Positions 43,228-50,695 of a stretch of DNA of 50,908 nucleotides are shown here, in pieces. The notes beneath the pieces are model-generated. The model searched no databases and was not told the DNA's origin. It saw only the letters and a program-made list of their open reading frames with translations. How positions within the stretch are numbered: position 1 is the first letter of the stretch; each line of letters begins with the position of its first letter. The position numbers and the translations under genes were made by a program. Location of the stretch: positions 1 to 50,908 of the forward strand of contig NZ_MLHG01000044.1 in NCBI RefSeq assembly GCF_001998825.1, read 5' to 3'. This DNA is from Rodentibacter mrazii. Lineage in GTDB: Bacteria > Pseudomonadota > Gammaproteobacteria > Enterobacterales > Pasteurellaceae.

Positions 43228-43653
43228 TTATTCGTCGATTTGAAGCTCAAAATTTCGTATAACCGGTTTTTTCGTGTTACATACTACATATTCTTTCGGA
43301 TTGGCATCACCTGTTACCTTGAATACGCCGGCATAAAGTGGTTTGGCATCACCCATTGATTCACGATATTGAACATAATAGCTATCTTGTTTATCGGTAA
43401 ATTCAAGCGAAAACAAGATGTAACCGGAACGATTGGATACATGAGTATTGTCACGCTTTTTCATCTCTTCAAAGACATTGCTAACCTTTAAATCTTGATA
43501 GGATAAAACATAATCTGCCCCCACTTTTTCAACCTTAACCGGCTTACCGTTTTTGGCTGTACACGAAAAGATAGGATTGACGGCAGCTTGTGCGGATATA
43601 GCGCTAAAAAGCGTGCCAACTAATACCGAGAGCTTTAATGCTTTTTTATTCAT
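43228..43653 (-). CDS. Secreted hypothetical protein at the end of the minus-strand transfer genes
   Basis: 141 residues, signal peptide ending SAQA, mature beta-rich domain with two cysteines (FSCTAKNGKPVKVEKVGADYVLSYQDLKV and EYVVCNTKKPVIRNF). AAGGAGAA precedes ATG 43653. Periplasmic or secreted. Similar short exported proteins are common in Pasteurellaceae, but I cannot name the family. It lies 48 bases after the PFL_4711-lysozyme gene. Confidence 0.7.
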   Translation of the reverse strand: MNKKALKLSVLVGTLFSAISAQAAVNPIFSCTAKNGKPVKVEKVGADYVLSYQDLKVSNVFEEMKKRDNTHVSNRSGYILFSLEFTDKQDSYYVQYRESMGDAKPLYAGVFKVTGDANPKEYVVCNTKKPVIRNFELQIDE

Positions 43654-43700
43654 ACATTCTCCTTTTTTGATTGAATGATTCCGTCAAATTATACTCGCTT

Positions 43701-45707
43701 TTACTTGCCAAGAATATAATCAGCTTCCTGATTTCGACGTCTGGCATTGACACCATTATTATCAACCTGACGATTACGTATAGCGTTAGCCAATGCCGTC
43801 ATATCACCGGTTCTCGCTGATTCTTGAGCAGCCGTAATGACACTTTTAGTTCTCGTTAAGGAACCATAATTATAGGCGTATGACGTCAATACTGCTTGCG
43901 CTTTTGGTGGTAATTTATCCCAGGCTTCCGGTGATATATCACGTTTTACCCGATTGGCAAATTCTTGGGTACGGCGGGCTAAATCCCGCTCTGCATCTTC
44001 TCGAGATACACTCATTCCCGGTGTCACTTTTACGATAGTGCCATCTGCTTTTGTAATTGTATCTGATCCATAGCCGGCACGATGAGCATTCACATCCCAA
44101 TCTGCTTTGCTGATAAAACCTTCAAATTTTCTTAACAATCCGGTGGCTTGCTCAAATGCGTTTCCTTCAATAGCCGAGATTGAGGGATAAGTTGAATTTC
44201 CTATTCCGGTAGAATTAGCGGTACCTCCGGTTCCTGTGTAAGAGTATGAGTTTGATGGTTGAGGAATGTCAAGGATGACATTATTTCGTGGAATATGGAT
44301 ATTATCAGCTTCAGCTAATTCGGCTGTATTGCGGTTAATACCATTGGCTAAATCGCTAATCCGTTTATCGACGCTGTCACGTGCGACATTTGAGGTGCCG
44401 GCATTGTATTCACGTAATTCTTTGTTTTGTAGAATGGCCACAGCAGAATTCCCGGTAAGTGATTTTTGCAAATCAATTTCCATTCTAATTTGGCCAATTT
44501 CACGGTCAATTAATGTTAATACTTTTTCTAATTCTACTTGTGCATCTTGGTTATTAGCCACATTAGGTTCACGCATACCGGTTAATACCGAACGACGTGC
44601 AAGAAGCATTTTCTCCATTGTTTTGGCGACAGCAATTTCGCTGGCTAAGCGTTGTCCTAATACTTGTGCATCCGGATCTTCTCGTAACGACTCAATTAAG
44701 CCTCGTGTCACCGGAACGGTGGTTGAACTCAATTCAGCAAGGACTTCAACCGATGGCGTATTCATATTGAGTGCTTTTTGCAGTTGTGTAACTGCTTTAA
44801 TGTTTTCTTGCTCGATTTCTTGAGTAAGCCCAACGCCGGCACGGGAACTACTTGGTGTACCACAATCGGTTTTACAGGTTGTAATCTGTTTTTCACCAAT
44901 AACGTTTGTGAGCCAATCGGTCATGTCTTTCGGGTTATCCCAAGTTTGACAAAGTAAACCGCTACAATTACTTGTCGATACTCTTCCGGTATCTAGTACA
45001 TTACGTTTGTTTTGCATGTTGTAGCCGGCTTTAGCGACATCTTCAACAATTTTGATGGGCTCTTGTCCTTGACCGCCTCGTTTTTGTCCGCCTACCCATT
45101 CTTTCCCCTCTCGACCTTGTGATTCTTCCAATTTTTTCTTGGCTCGGGTCGCATCCGGCTCATCAGAAGTTATCTTTTTATAGGATTCCATATCCGCACT
45201 TTCTGACCAACGCCCATTTAGCGTCAAGTCAGCCAGTTTTTTCGACATTTCTTCACAACTTGTTTTTAGATTATTAAAGTCAATTCTACCTTGATAAAGA
45301 CCATTGGTAAGAATATCGTAGAGCTGTGGGTTAGCTCGTTGAATAACCATGGCAGGAAGGCTCGCAACAGCGCCTGTTGCAGATTCAATAACGTTACTGT
45401 AAAGATCTTTAAATCCTTCCGTTAAACCGTTTAACTGGTTTTTGATACTCGTTTTAATATCAAAATTACCGCACATTAAATTGGCTTTCCAACCAATACC
45501 AAATTCGGCTGCCGGAATTGAGCCACGGCTAGGTGGAGCCATATAACCGACACCGCCGCCAATTTGATAGAATACTTTATCTGACAAAATAGAATCGGCT
45601 TTATTGAAACTGAATGCATCATTTGATGCAGATGCCGGTATCGTTGCAGATAGAATTGCGCATGATATTGCAATATAGGATGCCTTCACAGCATGATGGA
45701 GTTTCAT
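43701..45707 (-). CDS. PFL_4711-family transfer protein with C-terminal lysozyme-like domain
   Basis: 668 residues. Signal peptide (ends ASA). The PFL_4711/TIGR03755 region (about 30-470) has FQIGGGVGYMAPPSRGS-type start (YQIGGGVGYMAPPSRG), GIGWKANLMCGNFDIKTSI, and WVGGQKRGGQGQEPI. A Tyr/Ser/Gly linker (about 490-515) leads to a GH24-type lysozyme domain (about 520-668): LLRKFEGF with the probable catalytic Glu, DWDVNAHRAGYGSD, then a helical lobe with AVLTSYAYNYGSL. It would act in the periplasm as a mating-channel component with muramidase activity. The start is ATG 45707 after AGGAATT; a TTG at 45713 is possible. Confidence 0.82.
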   Translation of the reverse strand: MKLHHAVKASYIAISCAILSATIPASASNDAFSFNKADSILSDKVFYQIGGGVGYMAPPSRGSIPAAEFGIGWKANLMCGNFDIKTSIKNQLNGLTEGFKDLYSNVIESATGAVASLPAMVIQRANPQLYDILTNGLYQGRIDFNNLKTSCEEMSKKLADLTLNGRWSESADMESYKKITSDEPDATRAKKKLEESQGREGKEWVGGQKRGGQGQEPIKIVEDVAKAGYNMQNKRNVLDTGRVSTSNCSGLLCQTWDNPKDMTDWLTNVIGEKQITTCKTDCGTPSSSRAGVGLTQEIEQENIKAVTQLQKALNMNTPSVEVLAELSSTTVPVTRGLIESLREDPDAQVLGQRLASEIAVAKTMEKMLLARRSVLTGMREPNVANNQDAQVELEKVLTLIDREIGQIRMEIDLQKSLTGNSAVAILQNKELREYNAGTSNVARDSVDKRISDLANGINRNTAELAEADNIHIPRNNVILDIPQPSNSYSYTGTGGTANSTGIGNSTYPSISAIEGNAFEQATGLLRKFEGFISKADWDVNAHRAGYGSDTITKADGTIVKVTPGMSVSREDAERDLARRTQEFANRVKRDISPEAWDKLPPKAQAVLTSYAYNYGSLTRTKSVITAAQESARTGDMTALANAIRNRQVDNNGVNARRRNQEADYILGK

Positions 45708-45721
45708 ATTCAATTCCTTTA

Positions 45722-46645
45722 TTAGTTAGACCAATCAACACTATATAAAAATGTTTGTCCCCGTCGTTTACAGCATTTATAAGGGCGCCATAATGCCCAG
45801 GCATAGCTTCCATTTTCTGAAAGCATACTTGGCGGATTATCCGGGAATATGGCACAGGACTGAGATGTTTGAGGATGAAGCTGTTGCCATTTATGAGTTT
45901 GAGCATTACCTTCTTTTACAGGCGATGGGAACCACTCTCCATTACTTGGATTGTCTTTTCTTGCAATGGGAATGTAGATATGGGGTTGGATCGTATTTGT
46001 CACGACATCAGCAACACGATGTGCGGTGACGGCAGAAGCTTTGTAGTCATGAACTTGGGTTACCGTACCTGCACGTGGGTAAATATTTCCCCATGTATCA
46101 CCATTGACCCGAATTTCTCTCATGCCTGGGATCAATGCTTCAGGGTAAACCATTTCCGGTACGCCAAATCGCCAAGCAAGGAAATCAAGACTACTTAAAT
46201 AATAAGGAACAAATGGGGTTGTTTGGCTTTTGCAATAGTAGCCGATACTGTTTAGCAGTTGACTAATTGCGCCTTGAGGATGACCAATCACATCGACGTT
46301 TTTAAAGGTTGCTTGCGAGTAATTTTTATGAGGTGATTGATAATCGCCACCTTTTACACCTTGGCTCACAATATTCATTTCAGACCAAGAATTTTGTCCT
46401 TCATGGTTATAGCTGGATACCACGACTTCGGGAAGATAATGTTTTACTTTCGTAGAGGTTCTTACTTTACACCCAAATTGGGTGCAGAATAACCAAAAAC
46501 AGGTGCCTACCACTTTATAGTCAAGGCAGCTGGTTGATGCACTTGATGCCATAATTGAAGCTGTATTTATTGATGCCTGAACCGAGGATGAGGCAATAGC
46601 CGCAACAGAAAGCCATTTGGCAAATAAAGTGCGGTATTTTTTCAT
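45722..46645 (-). CDS. PFL_4710-family transfer protein (TraU-like)
   Basis: 307 residues, signal peptide (about 1-24), many cysteines (SCLDYKVVGTCFWLFCTQFGCKV), VVSSYNHEGQNSW, and C-terminal SENGSYAWALWRPYKCCKRRGQTFLYSVDWSN. This fits the PFL_4710/TIGR03756 family, a TraU-like periplasmic protein. The start is ATG 46645 after GGAGAG; an earlier in-frame start at 46687 precedes that ribosome site. It is 14 bases upstream of the PFL_4711 gene on the same strand. An uptake signal sits in its signal-peptide coding region. Confidence 0.85.
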   Translation of the reverse strand: MKKYRTLFAKWLSVAAIASSSVQASINTASIMASSASTSCLDYKVVGTCFWLFCTQFGCKVRTSTKVKHYLPEVVVSSYNHEGQNSWSEMNIVSQGVKGGDYQSPHKNYSQATFKNVDVIGHPQGAISQLLNSIGYYCKSQTTPFVPYYLSSLDFLAWRFGVPEMVYPEALIPGMREIRVNGDTWGNIYPRAGTVTQVHDYKASAVTAHRVADVVTNTIQPHIYIPIARKDNPSNGEWFPSPVKEGNAQTHKWQQLHPQTSQSCAIFPDNPPSMLSENGSYAWALWRPYKCCKRRGQTFLYSVDWSN

Positions 46646-46778
46646 TGTTTTTCTCTCCATTTTTATATTTAGAGTCAAGGGACACACTACAAAACCTGAT
46701 TATCAAAATGAAGAAGAAACTGTGTTAGAATTCAAGAGAATTATTAATACATTGGGACAGTTAAGAGGTTATTCTAAT

Positions 46779-47684
46779 ATGGATAGAATTAAGTTTTCTG
46801 TGACTGAAAAACAAAGTTATCCGGTCGAGAAGGATTTATTTGAAAGGAAAACAAGAAAAAGTTCACCTTTTTATCAGGATACAAAACACAATGAAACGTC
46901 ACAGTTTGCTGTCTGCCCGGAATGCAATAATCCTGTACAAGTTATAGGATTATATAAATCACTTAATCATACCGAAAAACCATTTGCCAAACATTGTGGG
47001 AAACCGGTTCCGGGAATTGGTTGCTATAACAACACTAATTATGAATATTGCCCATATCGAGCAAAAAGAAAGCATTATACGAAAGAAAGCAGAAAGGGAA
47101 GTTTGGATGAGGTCGCCATTGAAATTATCCGTAGAATGGTGCTTTATTTTGATAAAATTATCTACTTATTGCAATCCCAAATAGGGTTCTTCATCAGCCC
47201 GACTTTAGCTGAACAAATGTTAAGGGATTTTTTTAATGCCAAAGCCTATTTATATCATGGTGCGACATTACGGAATATGCCGTTAATTTTAGCGTACTTT
47301 TCGTTGAACACGAGTATTGTTGGAAGAAAAGTTTTTTCTGATGAGCTTACAAGATACATCAATCGGACAGATAATCTGTATATTGATGAGCATTCTCAAA
47401 TTAGATCAAATCAATATTCCAACGCCGGTTTTTATTTTCTTGAGCATAAAACCCATCTCAATGAGCACCACCTTTCCGAAAGTATTGTTTTTAAAATTAC
47501 TCAGGGCAGCTTTAATGATGGTGAAGACATTTATGAGAAGAAACTTGATTTTGATAATAACCATATCGAAAACTTACTAAATTACATACTAGAGAATATA
47601 AGCGAATATCATAAACAAAAAAATGCAACACTACTAGAAATTGCCCAAAGTGTTGCATCGGATTACGGATTTAAATTTACGTAG
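46779..47684 (+). CDS. Cysteine-rich hypothetical cargo protein
   Basis: 301 residues from ATG 46779, with AAGAGG ten bases upstream; the open frame extends left to 46617 but that would overlap the PFL_4710 start. A zinc-ribbon-like region (CPECNNPVQVIGLYKSL...PFAKHCGKPVPGIGCYNNTNYEYCPYR, about 42-95) is followed by a helical domain (EVAIEIIRRMVLYFDKIIYLLQSQIGFFIS...LAEQMLRDFF). I have seen similar CPxCxNP-(V/I)-Q-(I/L)-IGLY proteins on ICEs but know no function. It lies opposite to and inside the minus-strand transfer genes. Confidence 0.72.
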   Translation: MDRIKFSVTEKQSYPVEKDLFERKTRKSSPFYQDTKHNETSQFAVCPECNNPVQVIGLYKSLNHTEKPFAKHCGKPVPGIGCYNNTNYEYCPYRAKRKHYTKESRKGSLDEVAIEIIRRMVLYFDKIIYLLQSQIGFFISPTLAEQMLRDFFNAKAYLYHGATLRNMPLILAYFSLNTSIVGRKVFSDELTRYINRTDNLYIDEHSQIRSNQYSNAGFYFLEHKTHLNEHHLSESIVFKITQGSFNDGEDIYEKKLDFDNNHIENLLNYILENISEYHKQKNATLLEIAQSVASDYGFKFT

Positions 47685-47937
47685 TGTTATCTTTTAGTGG
47701 ATTGGAACGTTTGAAACGGTTTGAAATCTCACACCACCAGGTTATGTCAATCGGAGGAATAGCCCCTTCATTTTCTGCAAATTTCAAACATTCTAGAAGT
47801 GTTGAAAGTGGTAAGCTAAATGAATGGTGCTTATCCTTTAAAGCAAAATAAAGTGGCTCATCGCAGTCGGGACAATTACAACGGTTTTCTTGCCCTTTGA
47901 ATATAGCCGGATTAGCAAAAAAATTATTTTGGTTCAT
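47677..47937 (-). CDS. Small cysteine-motif protein coupled to the PFL_4709 gene
   Basis: 86 residues, MNQNNFFANPAIFKGQENRCNCPDCDEPLYFALKDKHH... with a C-x-C-P-x-C-D-E motif and ITWWCEIS. Its ATG lies 14 bases inside the end of the upstream PFL_4709 gene, which implies translational coupling, and its stop overlaps the convergent plus-strand gene by eight bases. Family not recognised; a metal-binding role is only suggested by the cysteines. Confidence 0.65.
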   Translation of the reverse strand: MNQNNFFANPAIFKGQENRCNCPDCDEPLYFALKDKHHSFSLPLSTLLECLKFAENEGAIPPIDITWWCEISNRFKRSNPLKDNTT

Positions 47938-48364
47938 CGTTACCTCCGTTTTTCATCCATCGTTGCCATTGTTGTTTTGCTTTAGAGACATTCATTTCTC
48001 CATAAATGACGCTATCTTCTTGTCCCGGAGACCGAAATAAAATTGCCGGAACTTTACGGATTCCATTTTGCCAGCCACTTATGAGCCCTTGATAAGACTG
48101 TTTTAGTTGGATTTCTGATTGTTTCCATTCCGCTGATTGAAAAAATTGCTCGGCTTGTCGTGTGGCAGTGGACGGGTTCGTACTTAACTGTCGGCTAACC
48201 TTGTCTTCCCATTGTTCAACTTGATCGAGGTAATAGACCTGACTTGCCAAGTCTGTGTGAGAAACAGGGTAATATTGCGTGGAGTACACGATGATTGTCG
48301 GGTTCTCTTGAGCAAAAACAAATAGTGGTAACGTGAGAAGAAACAGCGATTTTTTTGTAAGCAT
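47924..48364 (-). CDS. PFL_4709-family transfer protein
   Basis: 146 residues, signal peptide ending VFA, then VYYLDQVEQWEDKVSRQLSTNPSTATRQAEQFF...LISGWQNGIRKVPAILFRSPGQEDSVIYGEMNVSKAKQQW, characteristic of the PFL_4709/TIGR03757 (TrbC-like, thioredoxin-related) family. Periplasmic. First gene of the minus-strand transfer block. Confidence 0.85.
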   Translation of the reverse strand: MLTKKSLFLLTLPLFVFAQENPTIIVYSTQYYPVSHTDLASQVYYLDQVEQWEDKVSRQLSTNPSTATRQAEQFFQSAEWKQSEIQLKQSYQGLISGWQNGIRKVPAILFRSPGQEDSVIYGEMNVSKAKQQWQRWMKNGGNDEPK

Positions 48365-48526
48365 GACTATCCCTTACTATTCAATCTAGATAGTTGCCAC
48401 ATTAGCGAAATGATGAGCGGGAATATAGGGTAAATTATTTTTGATTTTGAGATAAATTATCCATTTCCAAAAAACAATTTTTCATGGTGAGGAAACGATG
48501 TGATTAGGTATGATTTGAGGTAATAA
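48365..48526. other. Intergenic region with divergent promoters expected
   Basis: AT-rich spacer between the minus-strand PFL_4709 gene and the plus-strand pseudoknot element. I see no gene and no clear promoter pair. Confidence 0.5.
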
Positions 48527-48659
48527 GACGCTGTTAATCAGCCCTTATAAGTTGCATGATTCTTGAAAAGCAACGCCTTGCCTTTGAGTAAGTAGAATCA
48601 CAGCCAAAATGTTATCCAGCATTCTGAAAGGATACTCTACATATGTAGGAATGCCACCT
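48527..48659 (+). ncRNA. Tandem-pseudoknot RNA element, copy B
   Basis: Very similar to copy A in the first half (GCTG/CAGC hairpin; GTTGC/GCAAC enclosing GATTCT, which pairs with AGAATC; CTTGC/GTAAG hairpin with a G-U pair), then AGCCAAAAT. The second pseudoknot covaries: TATCC (48613-48617) with GGATA (48630-48634), GCATTC (48619-48624) with GAATGC (48649-48654), hairpin CTAC/GTAG. It ends GCCACCT, and a switch-type leader begins five bases later. Confidence 0.8.
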
Positions 48660-48663
48660 AAAA

Positions 48664-48744
48664 GACCTTCCGAGGGAAAATGATTCCCTTGGGGCATATC
48701 ATTTTTCTGAGGAATTTTTTTATTTCACAATTAGGAGAATGATT
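48664..48744 (+). promoter_or_regulatory. Switch-type leader 6
   Basis: Hairpin AGGGAA/TTCCCT flanked by CC/GG. Word GGGAAAATGAT (48674-48684), complement ATCATTTTTC (48698-48707) followed by a T run, ribosome-site word GGAGAATGAT (48734-48743). Confidence 0.72.
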
Positions 48745-49101
48745 ATGTCCTCATCTACCCATTTGGAACAATATGATGTTCCATCAAGTACCCTTATCGA
48801 CAAACCAACATTTTCATTTCGTATTGGTAAATACCTAGGACGTTTTTTCGTTGCAGCTAAAAACAAAGCAACGGATAAATACAAACAGGTCACATCAGGC
48901 ATCAATCAAAGTATTGAAGATGAAGAGGCTCGCCGACTCATTGAATTGCAGATGGTGTTAGATAGCCAAGCAGCAGAATACGAAGCAATGATTAATGATG
49001 TGCAAAAAACGTGGTTAAAACGAACTACGTTATTTAGCCTCTTATTTCTTGTTGTGGGGATCGTCGGTACGGTGGTAACTCTTTATTATCTTATGCATTG
49101 A
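48745..49101 (+). CDS. Small tail-anchored membrane protein
   Basis: 118 residues. The soluble N-terminal 90 residues include a helical, probably coiled-coil stretch (IEDEEARRLIELQMVLDSQAAEYEAMINDVQ). One membrane segment lies near the C-terminus (about 94-115, LFSLLFLVVGIVGTVVTLYYL). The start is ATG 48745 directly behind the leader ribosome site; ATG 48739 overlaps that site. No family recognised. Confidence 0.68.
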   Translation: MSSSTHLEQYDVPSSTLIDKPTFSFRIGKYLGRFFVAAKNKATDKYKQVTSGINQSIEDEEARRLIELQMVLDSQAAEYEAMINDVQKTWLKRTTLFSLLFLVVGIVGTVVTLYYLMH

Positions 49102-49125
49102 TTTTGCATAATCCATTCATTTTCA

Positions 49126-49185
49126 ACCCTAAAGGGAATTTTACCCTTAGTGGTGAAAGTATCCCCTTATTATAGGAGATAATTG
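49126..49185 (+). promoter_or_regulatory. Switch-type leader 7 (shortest)
   Basis: Hairpin AAGGG/CCCTT flanked by ACC/GGT. Anti-Shine-Dalgarno candidate ATCCCC (49161-49166) against GGAGAT (49175-49180), with one mismatch. The weakest member of the leader set. Confidence 0.55.
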
Positions 49186-49419
49186 ATGAAAGTGACATTA
49201 CACAATAGTTGTTACGCTTTTTTAGCCCAACATCACTCACCTGAAGCGTTTATCGAAGATATTCAGACTCAAGCTCTTGAGGCCTGGGAAAAGCGGGGGA
49301 AGGATGAAAATTCTACCCGCATTATAGTGAATATTCCTAGTGAGCATGGGCAGCTTTATCATTTCTTTACTGTTTCGTTATATGGCAACCGAAAGGACTT
49401 GTTAAGTGTAAAAGCGTAA
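49186..49419 (+). CDS. Small hypothetical protein
   Basis: 77 residues, MKVTLHNSCYAFLAQHHSPEAFIEDIQTQALEAWEKRGKDENSTRIIVNIPSEHGQLYHFFTVSLYG. Soluble mixed alpha/beta pattern, no family recognised. The start is ATG 49186, with AGGAGA eight bases upstream. Confidence 0.65.
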   Translation: MKVTLHNSCYAFLAQHHSPEAFIEDIQTQALEAWEKRGKDENSTRIIVNIPSEHGQLYHFFTVSLYGNRKDLLSVKA

Positions 49420-49487
49420 AGATGGTTTGCGTAAACACATTAGTTGAAGTTAAAGCATTATTGATTTAATTTCTGCACTTTTTACCA

Positions 49488-49528
49488 AAGCCTTTAATCC
49501 CGCTATATTCAGGGATAGAGGCTTTTTT
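49488..49528 (+). terminator. Intrinsic terminator
   Basis: AAGCCT and ATCCC (49488-49501) pair with GGGAT and AGGCTT (49512-49524), followed by TTTT. Confidence 0.78.
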
Positions 49529-49615
49529 CATTGTCTCTTTGGGAATGTGTTTCTAGGAGAGAAATCTTTATTCATAATGAATTTTGACCGCACTTTTTAA
49601 GTTTGGGCAAATTTT

Positions 49616-49672
49616 ACCCTGATGGGAACAGTTCCCATCGGGAGGCTGTTCCCTTTATTTTGGAGAACAGCC
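49616..49672 (+). promoter_or_regulatory. Switch-type leader 8 (ardC)
   Basis: Hairpin GATGGGAA/TTCCCATC flanked by CCC/GGG. Word GGGAACAG (49624-49631), exact complement CTGTTCCC (49646-49653), ribosome-site word GGAGAACAG (49662-49670). Confidence 0.75.
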
Positions 49673-50611
49673 ATGAAAAAACAAACTCAACCTAAAGATT
49701 TATACCAACAAATCACTGATCAAATTGTGGAAGCCCTAGAACAGGGAACAATGCCTTGGCAAAGACCTTGGGATAATGGTTGGCCACAAATGTCGATTCC
49801 GTGTAACGGCGAAAGTGGGCGTCAATATTCCGGTATCAACGTGCTTTTACTTTGGATGAGCTCCCTTCAAAAAGGGTTCAAACAACGTAAATGGGTCACA
49901 TTTCAAGGGGCAAATCACTTAGGCGGACAAGTTCGCTCAGGTGAGAAAAGTACAGTCATCATTTTCTATAAACAAAATATGTCTGAAGAAAAAGATGATG
50001 ACGGTAATGTGATTTTTGATGAAAACGGTGAACCGAAAATGAAATCTTCAGTGTTCATTCGCGGCCATCATGTGTTCAATATTGAGCAGTGTGATGGATT
50101 AGAAGAATACTATGAAGATTTTCCTGCACCGGAAACTTCATCAGCGATGAGCCCACGTCCGGATTTAGACGTGTTACCCGCTAAAATGGGGATGCAGTTA
50201 TATAACAAAGTACAAGATCGGGCTTGTTATATCCCTAAGCGGGATTGTATCGTGATGCCGGATTTTGAAAAATTCAATACGGCTGACGATTATTACGCCA
50301 CACTTTTACATGAATGTGGTCATGCAACCGGGCATAAAGACCGGTTAGATCGTGATGGTGTCGCCAGATTTGATAAATTTGGTTCTGAACGTTATGCCTT
50401 TGAGGAATTGATTGCCGAACTGACTAGTGCATTTACCTGTGCACATATGAATGTTTGCAACAATATTTCGCAAAATGCGGCGTATATCGATCATTGGGTT
50501 CAAGCATTGAAATCCGATAAGAAAGCGATTTTTCGTGCCTCATCACAGGCACGGGAAGCAACGCAATATCTGATTGATAAATTCAATCAAGAAGAGAGCC
50601 TTGCCGCTTAA
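49673..50611 (+). CDS. ardC: ArdC-type antirestriction protein
   Basis: 312 residues. The N-terminal ssDNA-binding domain (ArdcN/DUF1738; DLYQQITDQIVEALEQGTMPWQRPWDNGWPQMSIPCNGESGRQYSGINVLLLW) is followed by a zinc metallopeptidase-like domain with HECGH (about residue 213) in TLLHECGHATGHKDRLDR and a later E in AFEELIAELTSAF. ArdC proteins protect incoming ssDNA and plasmids from host restriction during conjugation. The start is ATG 49673 behind leader 8; a longer frame through the leader was rejected. Confidence 0.9.
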   Translation: MKKQTQPKDLYQQITDQIVEALEQGTMPWQRPWDNGWPQMSIPCNGESGRQYSGINVLLLWMSSLQKGFKQRKWVTFQGANHLGGQVRSGEKSTVIIFYKQNMSEEKDDDGNVIFDENGEPKMKSSVFIRGHHVFNIEQCDGLEEYYEDFPAPETSSAMSPRPDLDVLPAKMGMQLYNKVQDRACYIPKRDCIVMPDFEKFNTADDYYATLLHECGHATGHKDRLDRDGVARFDKFGSERYAFEELIAELTSAFTCAHMNVCNNISQNAAYIDHWVQALKSDKKAIFRASSQAREATQYLIDKFNQEESLAA

Positions 50612-50621
50612 GATTTTATTT

Positions 50622-50695
50622 ACCCTAACAGGGATACATTATCCCTGTGGGCATAGTGTATCCCTTCTATTTTTAACTTAATAGGAGATTACACT
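50622..50695 (+). promoter_or_regulatory. Switch-type leader 9
   Basis: Hairpin CAGGGATA/TATCCCTG flanked by CCC/GGG. Word GGGATACA (50631-50638), exact complement TGTATCCC (50657-50664), ribosome-site word GGAGATTACACT (50684-50695), whose TACACT pairs with AGTGTA (50655-50660). Confidence 0.72.

Noticed and set aside
44266-44823. Plus-strand 185-residue frame under the PFL_4711 gene
   Set aside because: Antisense of a clear coding sequence, Ser/Arg-rich composition, no ribosome site.
45751-46198. Plus-strand frames under the PFL_4710 gene
   Set aside because: Mirror translations of a recognised transfer gene; no start signals.
46617-46778. Longer N-terminus with signal-like sequence for the cysteine-rich cargo protein
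   Set aside because: It lies antisense to the PFL_4710 signal-peptide region and has no ribosome site; ATG 46779 has AAGAGG.
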